Source: JBBIPA01 sp963820495 (GTDB lineage: Bacteria > Chloroflexota > Dehalococcoidia > GIF9 > UBA5629). From it: a stretch of DNA of 64,000 nucleotides. How positions within the stretch are numbered: the first letter of the stretch is position 1; each line of letters opens with the position of its first letter. Position numbers and translations under genes: made by a program. The DNA is taken from positions 1,054,001 to 1,118,000 of the forward strand of contig CAWGAF010000001.1 in NCBI GenBank assembly GCA_963820495.1, written 5' to 3'. Positions 17,198 to 25,272 of the stretch are shown here, piece after piece. Below the pieces are notes generated by a model. It did not search any database. It saw only the letters and a program-made list of their open reading frames with translations, and had not been told where the DNA came from.

Positions 17198-17218
17198 TAA
17201 TAATGATTATCATTATTA
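17198..17218. promoter_or_regulatory. Fur/PerR-family operator
   Basis: This is a perfect 21-nt inverted repeat centred on base 17208: left arm TAATAATGAT, central T, right arm ATCATTATTA. It resembles the Fur box (GATAATGATAATCATTATC) and the PerR box (TTATAATNATTATAA). Because it covers the predicted start of a peroxide-detoxifying gene, PerR-type control is the favoured inference. Confidence 0.75.
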
Positions 17219-17301
17219 TAAAATATACATGATAAGCCTTACCCTGTTCCGTTCACTAAATTAGGATATAATAAAAATAATGTATAGAGGAGGAGAGAAA
17301 T

Positions 17302-17799
17302 ATGTCAAAATCAGAGCAATACTTAAATGAAGCATTTGCCGGAGAGTCTCAGGCGAACCGTAAATATCTGGCCTTCGCCGCCGCCGCCGATAAGGAGGGC
17401 TATCCCCAGGCAGCAAAACTGTTCCGAGCCGCCGCCGAGGCTGAAACAGTTCACGCTCACAACCACCTCAGAGTGCTTAAAGGGATTAAAAGCACTAAAG
17501 AGAACCTGCAGGAAGCCGTCAAGGGCGAGACCCACGAGCTTAAAAGCATGTATCCTGAAATGATATCAGCTGCTAAAGCCGAAGGAAATAAAGAGGCGGA
17601 ACGGTCATTTCACTTTGCCAACGAGGTAGAAAAAATCCATGCCCAGCTTTACCAAAAGCTGCTGGACAACCTGGGCGCCAGCAAAGAGGTCTACTCCTAC
17701 TATGTATGCCCCGTATGTGGCTATACTTCAGAAAAAGAGCCGCCCGGCAATTGCCCCATTTGCGGGACTGCTGGCAAGATGTTTAAAAAGATAGACTAG
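17302..17799 (+). CDS. rbr: Rubrerythrin
   Basis: This 165-residue cytosolic NADH-linked peroxidase protects anaerobes from hydrogen peroxide. Residues 1-130 form the ferritin-like diiron four-helix bundle, with EAFAGESQANRKYLAFA and EAETVHAHNHL in the first half and EVEKIHAQLY in the second. Residues 135-165 are a rubredoxin-like domain with CPVCGYT and CPICG ligating one iron. A strong GGAGGAG ribosome site precedes the ATG. It is a single-gene unit under the Fur-type operator. Confidence 0.97.
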   Translation: MSKSEQYLNEAFAGESQANRKYLAFAAAADKEGYPQAAKLFRAAAEAETVHAHNHLRVLKGIKSTKENLQEAVKGETHELKSMYPEMISAAKAEGNKEAERSFHFANEVEKIHAQLYQKLLDNLGASKEVYSYYVCPVCGYTSEKEPPGNCPICGTAGKMFKKID

Positions 17800-17884
17800 A
17801 CTGTTGCTCTTGATTATATATGGTGCTAGCCTTCCTTAAATTGGCGACTAGCACGGCGATAACTTAAGCCTGCCGGAATGCGCA

Positions 17885-18223
17885 TTGAGATACGTCTTCT
17901 TGCTGATTGTACTTGTTTTATTGCTCCCCTTCGGAGACTTTATAGACCTGCCTCGTTATACTGCTGACCAAGTAATAAATGTAGCTAACAACTACAGCCC
18001 CGATTGCCAAGTAATCAGTTGCGGCTGAGGATATAATATACCTCCGCAGGTTGCGGAGATTGAACCAAGTTTTACTGCAGAGTATGTGGGGAAGGGGAAA
18101 TGGAGTGTTGTCAAAGTCTGCCCCATAAACCCAATATGGGATGGTGCCTGGTATTTTAACGAGCGCACCGGCGAGATGGTATGGAATTTCGACTACTATG
18201 AACAGGCAAAGCCCTCGCAGTAA
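17885..18223 (+). pseudogene. UGA-interrupted small secreted protein (selenoprotein candidate or pseudogene)
   Basis: One frame runs from TTG 17885 to TAA 18221-18223 (113 codons) and is broken only by TGA at codon 48 (18026-18028). Before it are a hydrophobic leader (VFLLIVLVLLLPFG) and TADQVINVANNYSPDCQVISCG. After it the frame continues with a protein-like WSVVKVCPINPIWDGAWYF and ERTGEMVWNFDYY. Read through as selenocysteine it gives a C-G-U motif at 46-48. A SECIS-like hairpin follows the UGA. The start has no good Shine-Dalgarno, so a decayed gene is the alternative. I do not recognise the family. Confidence 0.45.
18026..18058 (+). promoter_or_regulatory. UGA plus SECIS-like hairpin
   Basis: Thirteen nt after the in-frame UGA stands a perfect 7-bp stem, CTCCGCA (18042-18048) with TGCGGAG (18052-18058), closing a GGT loop. 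The loop begins about 20 nt after the UGA and has G at its first positions, the layout expected of a bacterial SECIS element. Chance or a coding coincidence cannot be excluded. Confidence 0.4.
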
Positions 18224-18272
18224 GTAGTATCTTAACTACAGCACTACGTCCCATCGTAAATGCTGGTTCCAC

Positions 18273-19895
18273 CTATATCTCAATCGTTACCCCCATGGTT
18301 GGGAAAATGATATCGATACTATTTTGGCTCAATGGTTTAATGCGGTCATAAAAGTCTGGGTGTTCGCTATGGACAGGGATAAGCACCTGCGGCTTTATCT
18401 GGAGCGCTATCCGCAGTAAATCTGGACCACAGGCATGACCAGAGGCATGCAGTCCCCTCTGGTCATCAGGGATTTGCCACTCACCGTTATTTTCCAAGGG
18501 AAGACCAAAGCCCTTAATTTGAAAATGCTCAAGCCACTGGTGCAGGCGGCGGAAATCGATCTCCTGTTCCTCATCGTGCGGTTCGCTGGAACTGAAGACA
18601 TACAGGCTACCCGGTTTGGGGCCAATGCTGGGCAGCTCGTTTAAGTCCCAGAAACTGAAACAAACGATGAATTCGCCCTGAGCCGCACTTACATCCTCCG
18701 CCAGCACAACCTTATTCTCATACTCTTTACATAAATTCCGCATCCACAAAGCAGGGCTCTTACTGGCGATGGTATCCTGGTAAATTGCCAGGTTATCTTC
18801 CCGAGCAATATCAGGTATCTCGGACTCCAGCAGGCGCATGGTCTTCAGCAGGTAGGCATCCTTGGGCAGTATCGCCAGCTTCCTGCCCGTTTCTCTGGCA
18901 ATGTGTAAAAACGTCAGCAGCCTGTCTACATCCCGGGGTGAGAAATCAGCAATAACCAGGCCACTGGCGCTGGCTATTGCCTTCAGACCATTTTCATACA
19001 CTTCGGATTCAGCCACATTAGTCTCGCGCAGCACATTAGTACCTTCCAAGATAAGCGCTCTGGGATGCAGGCTAGCAGCATCATCGATAAACTTCTTGGT
19101 CAATTGACCTCGTTTGCCGTGCAACCGCAGGTCTCCGCTGTAAATGACCCAGCCAGAGCTGGTTTCAATACCCCAGGCACAAGCTCCGGGTATGGAATGG
19201 TCTACAGGAAAGCATCGCAAGCTAAAACTGCAACCGCTGTGGCTGGCTACTGGGCACGAGTTTAGCTCCTTTTGCTTCCCGCTCTTCTCCCAAAAGCCAA
19301 AACTCCAGAACTGGAATGCATCCAGACTTAGAGCAGCCGGATTCATATCAGCAATACAAAACTGCCGTTGCTGCTTCGGCTCCTTGCTTGCCAGGAATGC
19401 TTGCTGCTTCCAACCTTCAGGACAATCTCTCTCGGCAGGTCTAAAGTAACATACCTGTTGGTCGAAGTCAGCTCTACCCGAGTCCTGTATCGCCTTGGCG
19501 ATGAACGCTGTTCTCGAGGTCGCATATACCGGTATGTCATCCTTCAAAAAAGCGATATGCCCCGAGTGGTCAAGATGAGCATGGGATAGCAACACCCCAT
19601 CAACCCCGTCAACTTTCCCATAAGAAGGGCTTTGCCGAAGCCATCGCCAAATATCGGGCGGCTCGACATCGCTGCGGTAAATCCCTTCCAGCGGCGGCAG
19701 TAAGCCCATAATCAGCGGGTCAAGCAGCCCAGCACCAGGGCGAGGCTTCAGATACTCTTCATAGAACAGCTTGTGTCTCTTATAAGGAAAGCCAAAATCC
19801 AGCAGCAGCCTTCGCTCCCCATCCTCGAGGAGTATCTTATTCCCACCGATTTCATTAATACCGCCGTAGAAGCTCAGTCGTACCATAGACCTCAC
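18273..19895 (-). CDS. RNase J-like metallo-beta-lactamase/beta-CASP hydrolase
   Basis: The 540-residue protein has the MBL motif HAHLDH at residues 105-110 preceded by VDGVLLS. Further MBL ligands are probably in the VDHSIPG region. Near the end come LHASGHACGPDLLRIALQIKP and IPVHSEHP, the beta-CASP motifs of RNase J-type nucleases. It is therefore probably an RNA nuclease, though it is more divergent than true RNase J and the substrate is unknown. It converges on the preceding UGA-interrupted gene and is not in an operon. MVRLSFYGG (Met4) is an equally plausible start. Confidence 0.8.
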   Translation of the reverse strand: MRSMVRLSFYGGINEIGGNKILLEDGERRLLLDFGFPYKRHKLFYEEYLKPRPGAGLLDPLIMGLLPPLEGIYRSDVEPPDIWRWLRQSPSYGKVDGVDGVLLSHAHLDHSGHIAFLKDDIPVYATSRTAFIAKAIQDSGRADFDQQVCYFRPAERDCPEGWKQQAFLASKEPKQQRQFCIADMNPAALSLDAFQFWSFGFWEKSGKQKELNSCPVASHSGCSFSLRCFPVDHSIPGACAWGIETSSGWVIYSGDLRLHGKRGQLTKKFIDDAASLHPRALILEGTNVLRETNVAESEVYENGLKAIASASGLVIADFSPRDVDRLLTFLHIARETGRKLAILPKDAYLLKTMRLLESEIPDIAREDNLAIYQDTIASKSPALWMRNLCKEYENKVVLAEDVSAAQGEFIVCFSFWDLNELPSIGPKPGSLYVFSSSEPHDEEQEIDFRRLHQWLEHFQIKGFGLPLENNGEWQIPDDQRGLHASGHACGPDLLRIALQIKPQVLIPVHSEHPDFYDRIKPLSQNSIDIIFPTMGVTIEI

Positions 19896-20210
19896 CCACC
19901 TGATTTAACTTGCTGTTTTGGCATCAGAGAGGATTATATTTTACCACTTTCAGACCAGCTCGTATCACGGGTAGTTTCTTCTCTTTTTCCTGCAGATGAA
20001 GAGGAGGATGACCTTCATCCAAAGCAATGACAAGATGCAAATGGTGTCCAATACACCCTCATTGAGCAACCATCTTCATCCTGAAGCTATCTCAGTGACA
20101 ATTCTAACTTAAGAAGTAGTTCAATCTTTGATGGCAAATCCTTATTAAGTGCCTTATGATATATAATGATAATGGGATGTAACATATTTTAAGAAAATAC
20201 AGAGTTTGCC
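19896..20210. other. Intergenic region without recognised gene
   Basis: About 315 bp between the divergently transcribed metallo-hydrolase and the zinc-ribbon gene. The part 20150-20190 is AT-rich with a TATAAT-like hexamer that could serve the zinc-ribbon gene. Nothing else was recognised. Confidence 0.4.
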
Positions 20211-20426
20211 ATGCAAGACCAACTATTCCTATGCCCAAAGTGTGGCGCACCAATTTACACAAAACAAAAGTTTTGTGGACACTGCGCTTATGACCTATCT
20301 GAAATGGGGCGACAACAAGCTTTTAGTAAACCATCCGTCCACTATTGCACCAGGTGCGGGCATCCAATTCCGTATGGAGCCAAATTCTGCATCCATTGTG
20401 GTATACGAGTGGGCAAAATACTTTAG
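20211..20426 (+). CDS. Double zinc-ribbon protein
   Basis: This 71-residue protein has two zinc ribbons: CPKCGAPIYTKQKFCGHC at residues 8-25 and CTRCGHPIPYGAKFCIHCG at 46-64. This is the DZR/zinc_ribbon_2 pattern of small adaptor proteins whose partners are usually unknown. An alternative frame starting at 20206 is a shadow. It stands alone. Confidence 0.8.
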   Translation: MQDQLFLCPKCGAPIYTKQKFCGHCAYDLSEMGRQQAFSKPSVHYCTRCGHPIPYGAKFCIHCGIRVGKIL

Positions 20427-20459
20427 CTAATAAAGTAATTAAAGCAAGCCAGCAGGCAG

Positions 20460-20530
20460 AGTTTAGAATTTGGATATTTGAATTCCTAATTTGTTTAGTA
20501 TTTAGGATTTCGAATTTAGAATTTGGGGGT
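20460..20530. repeat. AT-rich dispersed repeat (GGATTT/GAATTT type)
   Basis: A run of short units such as TTTGGATATTTGAATT, GTTTAGTATTTAGGATTT and CGAATTTAGAATTTGGG fills the gap between two convergent genes. Similar blocks occur at 24985-25060, 26575-26625, 49165-49240 and 53820-53895, always between genes. Confidence 0.6.
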
Positions 20531-20540
20531 TGGGCTGAGG

Positions 20541-21023
20541 TTAGGGGAGATAAGTTATCTCATCAGACGGCTTCTTCAGCAACTCAAATTTTATTCCGGC
20601 TTCCCTGAACAGCTCAATGAAGGAGTTATCGGCATAGCTGCCGAAGGTGACAAAGCGCTTAATCCTGGCGTTTACCAGCATCTTGGCACAAAGCACGCAG
20701 GGCGAATGGGTTACATAAATAGTAGCACCCTCAAAGCTAATTCCATGAAGCGCTGCCTGTATAATTACATTTTGCTCAGCGTGAATAGCCCGGCATACCT
20801 CATGCCTTGTCCCCGACTCGATATTCATCTCGTCTCTGAGACAGCCCAGTTCCAGGCAATCCTTCAAGCCAGCGGCTGCACCGTTATAGCCAGTAGCTAA
20901 TATGTGCTTGTCCTTTACCGCCACAGCGCCCACGTGGTGTCGGCGGCAAGTAGAACGTTCCGCTACCACCGAGGCTATTTTGAGAAAGTATTCATCAATG
21001 CTCGGTCTTTTAGTCTTTTTCAT
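20541..21023 (-). CDS. Deoxycytidylate (dCMP) deaminase family protein
   Basis: This 160-residue zinc deaminase has the motif AIHAEQN (zinc His and catalytic Glu) and HSPCVLCAKML (PCxxC zinc ligands), with the ComEB/dCMP deaminase start SIDEYFLKIASVVAERSTC. It converts dCMP to dUMP for thymidylate synthesis. Its ATG overlaps the stop of the upstream kinase gene by 4 bp, so the pair forms a nucleotide-salvage unit. Confidence 0.88.
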   Translation of the reverse strand: MKKTKRPSIDEYFLKIASVVAERSTCRRHHVGAVAVKDKHILATGYNGAAAGLKDCLELGCLRDEMNIESGTRHEVCRAIHAEQNVIIQAALHGISFEGATIYVTHSPCVLCAKMLVNARIKRFVTFGSYADNSFIELFREAGIKFELLKKPSDEITYLP

Positions 21024-21562
21024 TTTAAAGCAGAAAGCGCCCGACTTGCTTCTTTTTTCAATTCTTCCAGGGATGACTCGTTTATTATAGTGAAATCAGC
21101 CATAGCGATAGGCCCACCTTTGTTACTATTCTCAATCTCGGCTTTATCCCGACTGGCAGCTTCTTCAGCAGTCAACGGCCGAACCGCCCTGCCCGCAAGC
21201 CTCTGGTATCTAGTACTCGGAGATGCCCAGACAGCCACCACGACAAATTTATCGCCGTAGCGAGCCTTCAGTAAAGTATATTCCTCCCACGAGTAAAGCC
21301 CATCCACCACCACATCTGACGATTTCAGCAAAGTATCGATGCGAGGCAAGCTCAAGATAGCATAAGCCGCCATACCGTGCTCTTTTCTCAACTGCTCCCT
21401 GACCCGGCGCTCGTTTGCCTCGTTCAACTCCAGCCCCCTCTTCTTTATCTCCTCATCGGTAATATCGCCAAACCGCACCTTCTTAAAGCCACCTCCCTCA
21501 AATACCCTGGCTACCGCTGACTTCCCCACCCCCGCCATGCCTACAATAGATACTACTTTCAT
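21020..21562 (-). CDS. P-loop nucleotide kinase of the UPF0200/dephospho-CoA kinase-like group
   Basis: This 180-residue protein has a Walker A motif GMAGVGKS at residues 8-15, then FGDITDEEIKKRGLELNEANER and the VVVDGLYSWEEY segment. The LID-like RYQRLAGRAVRPL region and C-terminal DFTIINESSLEELKKE resemble the UPF0200 nucleotide kinases common in archaea. The substrate is uncertain. It overlaps the dCMP deaminase by 4 bp, which suggests a (deoxy)nucleotide. Confidence 0.75.
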   Translation of the reverse strand: MKVVSIVGMAGVGKSAVARVFEGGGFKKVRFGDITDEEIKKRGLELNEANERRVREQLRKEHGMAAYAILSLPRIDTLLKSSDVVVDGLYSWEEYTLLKARYGDKFVVVAVWASPSTRYQRLAGRAVRPLTAEEAASRDKAEIENSNKGGPIAMADFTIINESSLEELKKEASRALSALK

Positions 21563-21748
21563 CCTGAGGTGTCCGATTATATTCTGAAATTAGCTGGAAT
21601 TATAGGAGAAAATGGTAACTTAGGCAATAAGATAATCACTGATTTACCTGCCTTTGACAGAAAAATGCATGCCGCCGGTTATATTTAGGGCCGGGTCACA
21701 GGGTGAAATCAAAGATTAATTTCAGCAATAGCTACTTCAGCCCTTGCC

Positions 21749-22930
21749 TCATTTTAGAGGCAGGTCATAAATGCGCCACCTCTTGTAATATTTACCACCA
21801 AAAATATTAACGATTTTAATGATCGCCTCGTTATCTTCAAGCATTAGAGAGGCATCGAAGTGAGTGTAATCTCGCTGTGAAAAGTAGTCCAGGACTTCTT
21901 TAAAAAGTATCACAGGAATTCCCGATTTCCGATATTTTGGCTTTATCCCGAAAAACATACCACGTGTTCGCGGGATACGACGCCGCATTATTAATAGTCT
22001 AATCAATCGTACGATGTCAGAATCGCCGTACCAGTGCCATCGAGGACGCAATGCATAATTCGGGTCAGGGATTATGCCCAGGACTGCAGCCGGTTCCCCC
22101 TCTACGAAGGCAAAGCGGACCAGCCCTGGGTCAATAATGAATTGCAGAGAATTTGCGATGGCATCCCCTTCTTCACCAGATATAGGCAGAAATCCCCAGT
22201 TCTCTGCCCAGGCTTCATTATATATACTTACTATCAGTCGTACTTCCTCTACCAGCTTCTTAAAAATGAGCGGTCGAGTTTCCACCTTTATCATCTGGGC
22301 TGCTTTCCGAGCCAATTTTCTCAAGAGCGACAGATCGGCGTTATCCTTTTCCACCATGTAAGCAACATAGTCCTTTGCCTTTTGGAAACCATAACGCTCT
22401 AAAAAGTGCTGGTAATAAGGCGGATTGTGGGTCAATTCCACTGTAGGAGGATCCTGGAAACCGTCAATAAGGATGCCCTGGCGCTCATGAGTAGAATTTG
22501 AGTACTCGCCTGGCCCACGAAGAACCGACATCCCCCGATTCGCTACCCATTGTCTGGCATGATCCAGCAGCCTGCAAGCAACATCATAATCATCGATTAC
22601 TTCAAAGAAACCGAATGAGCCAATCTGTGTATGATGATATTCGTTATATTGCCTGTTTATAGCTGCAGAAATGCGGCCAACAGGTTCCTTTCCTCTCCAC
22701 ACCATAAAATGAGTAACTTCAGCATGACGATGATAGGGATGCCCAGGGGTAAGAAGACCTTTAAAGCCTAATAATCGACTGCCCAAATAGTCACTATTCA
22801 GCGGAGGTGTCCAACAGGGGTCACCCTTATAGAGACGCCACGGGAATCTAACAAAATCTTTCAGCCCGGGGTCTCCAAGAGGCATTTCCTTTATGGTTAA
22901 ATTGTTTTCAGAGCGCTCTATGCCGCACAT
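21749..22930 (-). CDS. GNAT-like N-acetyltransferase, YghO type
   Basis: The product has 393 residues from the ATG at 22930 (MCGIERSENN). It shows DFVRFPWRLYKGDPCWTPPL, EPVGRISAAINRQYNEYH and FFEVIDDYDVACRLLDHARQW, features of the roughly 380-residue acyltransferases annotated as YghO/GNAT proteins whose substrate is unknown. The frame reaches back to 22975, but those 15 codons coincide with a consensus promoter, so they cannot be translated. The leader would be only about 10 nt. It stands alone. Confidence 0.72.
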   Translation of the reverse strand: MCGIERSENNLTIKEMPLGDPGLKDFVRFPWRLYKGDPCWTPPLNSDYLGSRLLGFKGLLTPGHPYHRHAEVTHFMVWRGKEPVGRISAAINRQYNEYHHTQIGSFGFFEVIDDYDVACRLLDHARQWVANRGMSVLRGPGEYSNSTHERQGILIDGFQDPPTVELTHNPPYYQHFLERYGFQKAKDYVAYMVEKDNADLSLLRKLARKAAQMIKVETRPLIFKKLVEEVRLIVSIYNEAWAENWGFLPISGEEGDAIANSLQFIIDPGLVRFAFVEGEPAAVLGIIPDPNYALRPRWHWYGDSDIVRLIRLLIMRRRIPRTRGMFFGIKPKYRKSGIPVILFKEVLDYFSQRDYTHFDASLMLEDNEAIIKIVNIFGGKYYKRWRIYDLPLK

Positions 22931-22946
22931 ATACTTAAAGTGGTTA

Positions 22947-22975
22947 ATTATATGTTGGCAAGGTAACGGTGTCAA
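22947..22975 (-). promoter_or_regulatory. Consensus sigma-70 promoter of the GNAT-like gene
   Basis: TTGACA (22970-22975), exactly 17 nt, then TATAAT (22947-22952) on the minus strand: a perfect match at both hexamers. Transcription would start near 22940, a few bases before the ATG at 22930. Confidence 0.8.
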
Positions 22976-23050
22976 TCCTCTGTCACAAAATTGGACTGGA
23001 AGTTAGCTTGAACTTTTTGCTAGCTGCGGCATGTTATCAGAATGCACTCA

Positions 23051-23881
23051 TTACTTAAAGATGCCCTTGATTTTCTTTGATAACGGGACCTTGATTCTTA
23101 CTTCCAGATACATATCTCCTGATTCTCCTCCACCCCTCCCAGGAGCCCCCATTCCTTTTAACCTTATGCGCTGACCATTTTTTATCCCACATGGAATCTT
23201 GACCATCAGTTTCTTGGGTTCACCATATTTCTTGTGGATATATTCCACCTCATTACCCTTCTCAACCTGCTCTGGACCCAATGTAATGACATCTTTCCAG
23301 TCCCTGCCCTTTTCTGGGAATTGTATTCCCAGTACCCTCTGCAGGAAATGTTTAATTAATGCACCTAAAACACCAGAGAAAGGAATTTGAGGAACCGGTG
23401 CCTGGGAACCATAGATGGTTGGATCCCCAGCCCCGTGCTGCTGTCCTGAAGCTTGATAAAACACAAACCCTCTACCAAATAGTCCCGACCTCCTAAACTC
23501 AAAAGTTCGATACCCCGGTCCATAAAACTGACTGAAAATCTCATCGGCACTTCTGAATCCATACATTCTGGCTAAATCATCAAATATTTGATTAATATCC
23601 GAACCTCTAAAAATGTCCTCTGAGGAATGAGTCTGCCTGAAATGCTCGTAAGCAAGGTCCCCATACCTCTCTCTTAGAGCGTTGTATTCACGTCTCTTTA
23701 GCGGATTAGAAAGAATAGCATAAGCCTCGTTAATCTCTTTCATCTTCTCGGTAGCGGCTGGATTGTCCCTATTCTTGTCCGGATGGTATTGAAAAGCCAG
23801 TTTCCGATAAGCTTGCCTCACTTCTTTCTGGCTGTCATTCTTGTCTACACCCAGGATTTGATAATAGTCTTTCTTGTTCAT
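23051..23881 (-). CDS. DnaJ-like protein without zinc finger
   Basis: The 276-residue protein has an N-terminal J domain (DYYQILGVDKNDSQKEVRQAY, residues 5-25, and the HPD motif at YHPDKNRD) that would stimulate a DnaK-type Hsp70. A Gly/Phe-rich linker follows (RGSDINQIFDDLARMYGF). The C-terminal part has one DnaJ C-domain (KKLMVKIPCGIKNGQRIRLKGMG). The four CxxCxGxG zinc repeats and the second C-domain of full DnaJ are absent, so it is a CbpA-like or specialised co-chaperone. Confidence 0.85.
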   Translation of the reverse strand: MNKKDYYQILGVDKNDSQKEVRQAYRKLAFQYHPDKNRDNPAATEKMKEINEAYAILSNPLKRREYNALRERYGDLAYEHFRQTHSSEDIFRGSDINQIFDDLARMYGFRSADEIFSQFYGPGYRTFEFRRSGLFGRGFVFYQASGQQHGAGDPTIYGSQAPVPQIPFSGVLGALIKHFLQRVLGIQFPEKGRDWKDVITLGPEQVEKGNEVEYIHKKYGEPKKLMVKIPCGIKNGQRIRLKGMGAPGRGGGESGDMYLEVRIKVPLSKKIKGIFK

Positions 23882-23971
23882 GTTACGCCGTAATTGCCCC
23901 TTTATTCACCACGGTAATCCCCAATAACATTCTACTGGAAATCCATCAGCCATCTGCCAATCCCATCTTGT

Positions 23972-24229
23972 TTATCTGCCATATCTCAGCTTGGCAAATA
24001 GCATGGCAATACCAAGAACAAATATTATGGAATTCCACAGGATTACTGGCGGTAGCCTCAGCAAAACTCCATAGGTCAACCAGCAGGCAGCCCCAATCAG
24101 AAAGAGCACAGTAAAGGGTAAGCTAATCTCGTGCGCACTCTTGAGTTTATAAAGACGCCACACCTGAGGCACAAACCCCACCGTCATCAAAGCCCCCGCA
24201 ATAAACCCTAAAAGTTCTTGCCAAATCAT
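23972..24229 (-). CDS. SemiSWEET (PQ-loop) small membrane transporter
   Basis: This 85-residue protein has three membrane helices and the PQ motif in LMTVGFVPQVWRLYKLKSAHE, the layout of bacterial SemiSWEETs that dimerise to move sugars. TFLIGAACWLTYG-like and IILWNS-like segments follow. A GGAG ribosome site precedes the ATG. It precedes nothing cotranscribed with certainty; the next gene upstream is 68 bp away. Confidence 0.82.
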   Translation of the reverse strand: MIWQELLGFIAGALMTVGFVPQVWRLYKLKSAHEISLPFTVLFLIGAACWLTYGVLLRLPPVILWNSIIFVLGIAMLFAKLRYGR

Positions 24230-24296
24230 TCGGAATCTCCTATCATCAAGATTGTTTACGCTGCGCTAAAGGGGCGAAGCCCATTCAGGAATCTAT

Positions 24297-24932
24297 CTAT
24301 TCTCTTCGCCTACGAAACGGTCTAAGTACTAAAACAAAGGGAACCAGCACATACAACCACAGGCTCCAATGAGGGATAAAAAAAGAGAGCATAATCACTA
24401 TCACCGAGATAGCCGGTGTAACCAGGTTCCTTCTAATTCCCTGAGCAATAACTTCTCTGCCCAGGTCATGGGCAACCAGGCGGTGATTCCTGGTGGCATA
24501 GGTCCAATTGACTAAAAAAAGCAGCCCCAGAATCAGTAGATTACCAGCGAAGAAAACGTCAGCCGTGGTTTGACCGCCGAAATCGCCCACCAGATCAGTG
24601 GAGAATGGCATTAGCGCCACAAACATAAGAGCAAAAATGTTTATCCAGAGCAACCTTGAGTCTGTGCGCTTTATCTGGTGAAATTGCTGATGATGAACGA
24701 CCCAGAATATTGCCAGAAGAATGAAGCCCAAGGCATAGTTAAAAAATTTATGCGCCTGACCAAAAAGCAAATCATACAATTTGATATTAGCCAATCCCGT
24801 TACTGAGTCTGGCAGACTCAGATTCAGGACAAGCAAGGTCATAGCAAAAGCAAATATGCCATCGGTGAGTGCTTCAATACGGCCGGTGGTCAGAGTAAGC
24901 CCAGCCTTCTTTTCTGAATCTGACTCCGTCAT
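24297..24932 (-). CDS. TMEM175/DUF1211 family putative potassium channel
   Basis: The product has 211 residues from the ATG at 24932 (MTESDSEKKAG), which has AAGGA 7 nt upstream; an in-frame TTG at 24962 lacks one. The first helix carries GRIEALTDGIFAFAMTLLVL, matching the R...FSD-like filter motif of DUF1211/TMEM175 proteins. About six helices are visible. Bacterial members conduct potassium; the function here is inferred from family only. Confidence 0.8.
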   Translation of the reverse strand: MTESDSEKKAGLTLTTGRIEALTDGIFAFAMTLLVLNLSLPDSVTGLANIKLYDLLFGQAHKFFNYALGFILLAIFWVVHHQQFHQIKRTDSRLLWINIFALMFVALMPFSTDLVGDFGGQTTADVFFAGNLLILGLLFLVNWTYATRNHRLVAHDLGREVIAQGIRRNLVTPAISVIVIMLSFFIPHWSLWLYVLVPFVLVLRPFRRRRE

Positions 24933-25272
24933 CTGCGGTTCCTTATCTTTAGTGTTTGTCAACCTCTCGCCTCACAGACCAAATCCTAAATTAGAAATTC
25001 TAAACCCTAAACAATATCAAAGTCCAAAATTCAAACCACTCAAGCCTACTTTACCTCATAACTTCCGCCCCGTACCTTAGCAAATTTTGTCACGTAACCC
25101 CAACAATTTGCCTTCATAATAGCACTATTTGGAACAGAACTGTATAACCCTTCTTGATGATAAAACAACAGCGCAACAGTTTATTGCTGGCGGTTTTACA
25201 GTTCCCTTGTCGCTGGGGCAACATAACTGTAGAATAAGCAAAAGCTTTATCTTGGCTCAAGGAGGCATTTCA
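24933..25272. other. Intergenic region with AT-rich repeat and promoter
   Basis: Bases 24985-25060 hold another copy of the AT-rich repeat (AAATTAGAAATTCTAAACCC and CCAAAATTCAAACC). Bases 25207-25235 carry the promoter for the DUF2284 gene. The reading frame open from 25129 has no ribosome site and is not regarded as coding before 25273. Confidence 0.45.
25207..25235 (+). promoter_or_regulatory. Probable promoter of the DUF2284 gene
   Basis: TTGTCG (25207-25212), 17 nt, TAGAAT (25230-25235). The -35 box is imperfect. The predicted start leaves about 30 nt before the ATG at 25273, with GGAGG in between. Confidence 0.45.

Noticed and set aside
17823..17854. Inverted repeat GTGCTAG/CTAGCAC after rubrerythrin as terminator
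   Set aside because: The loop is 18 nt and no T-run follows, so support for termination is weak.
20206..20430. Overlapping frame to the zinc-ribbon gene
   Set aside because: The frame starting at 20211 contains two intact zinc ribbons; the other is its shadow.
22931..22975. N-terminal extension of the acyltransferase
   Set aside because: The 15 codons coincide with a perfect TTGACA-N17-TATAAT promoter on the same strand.
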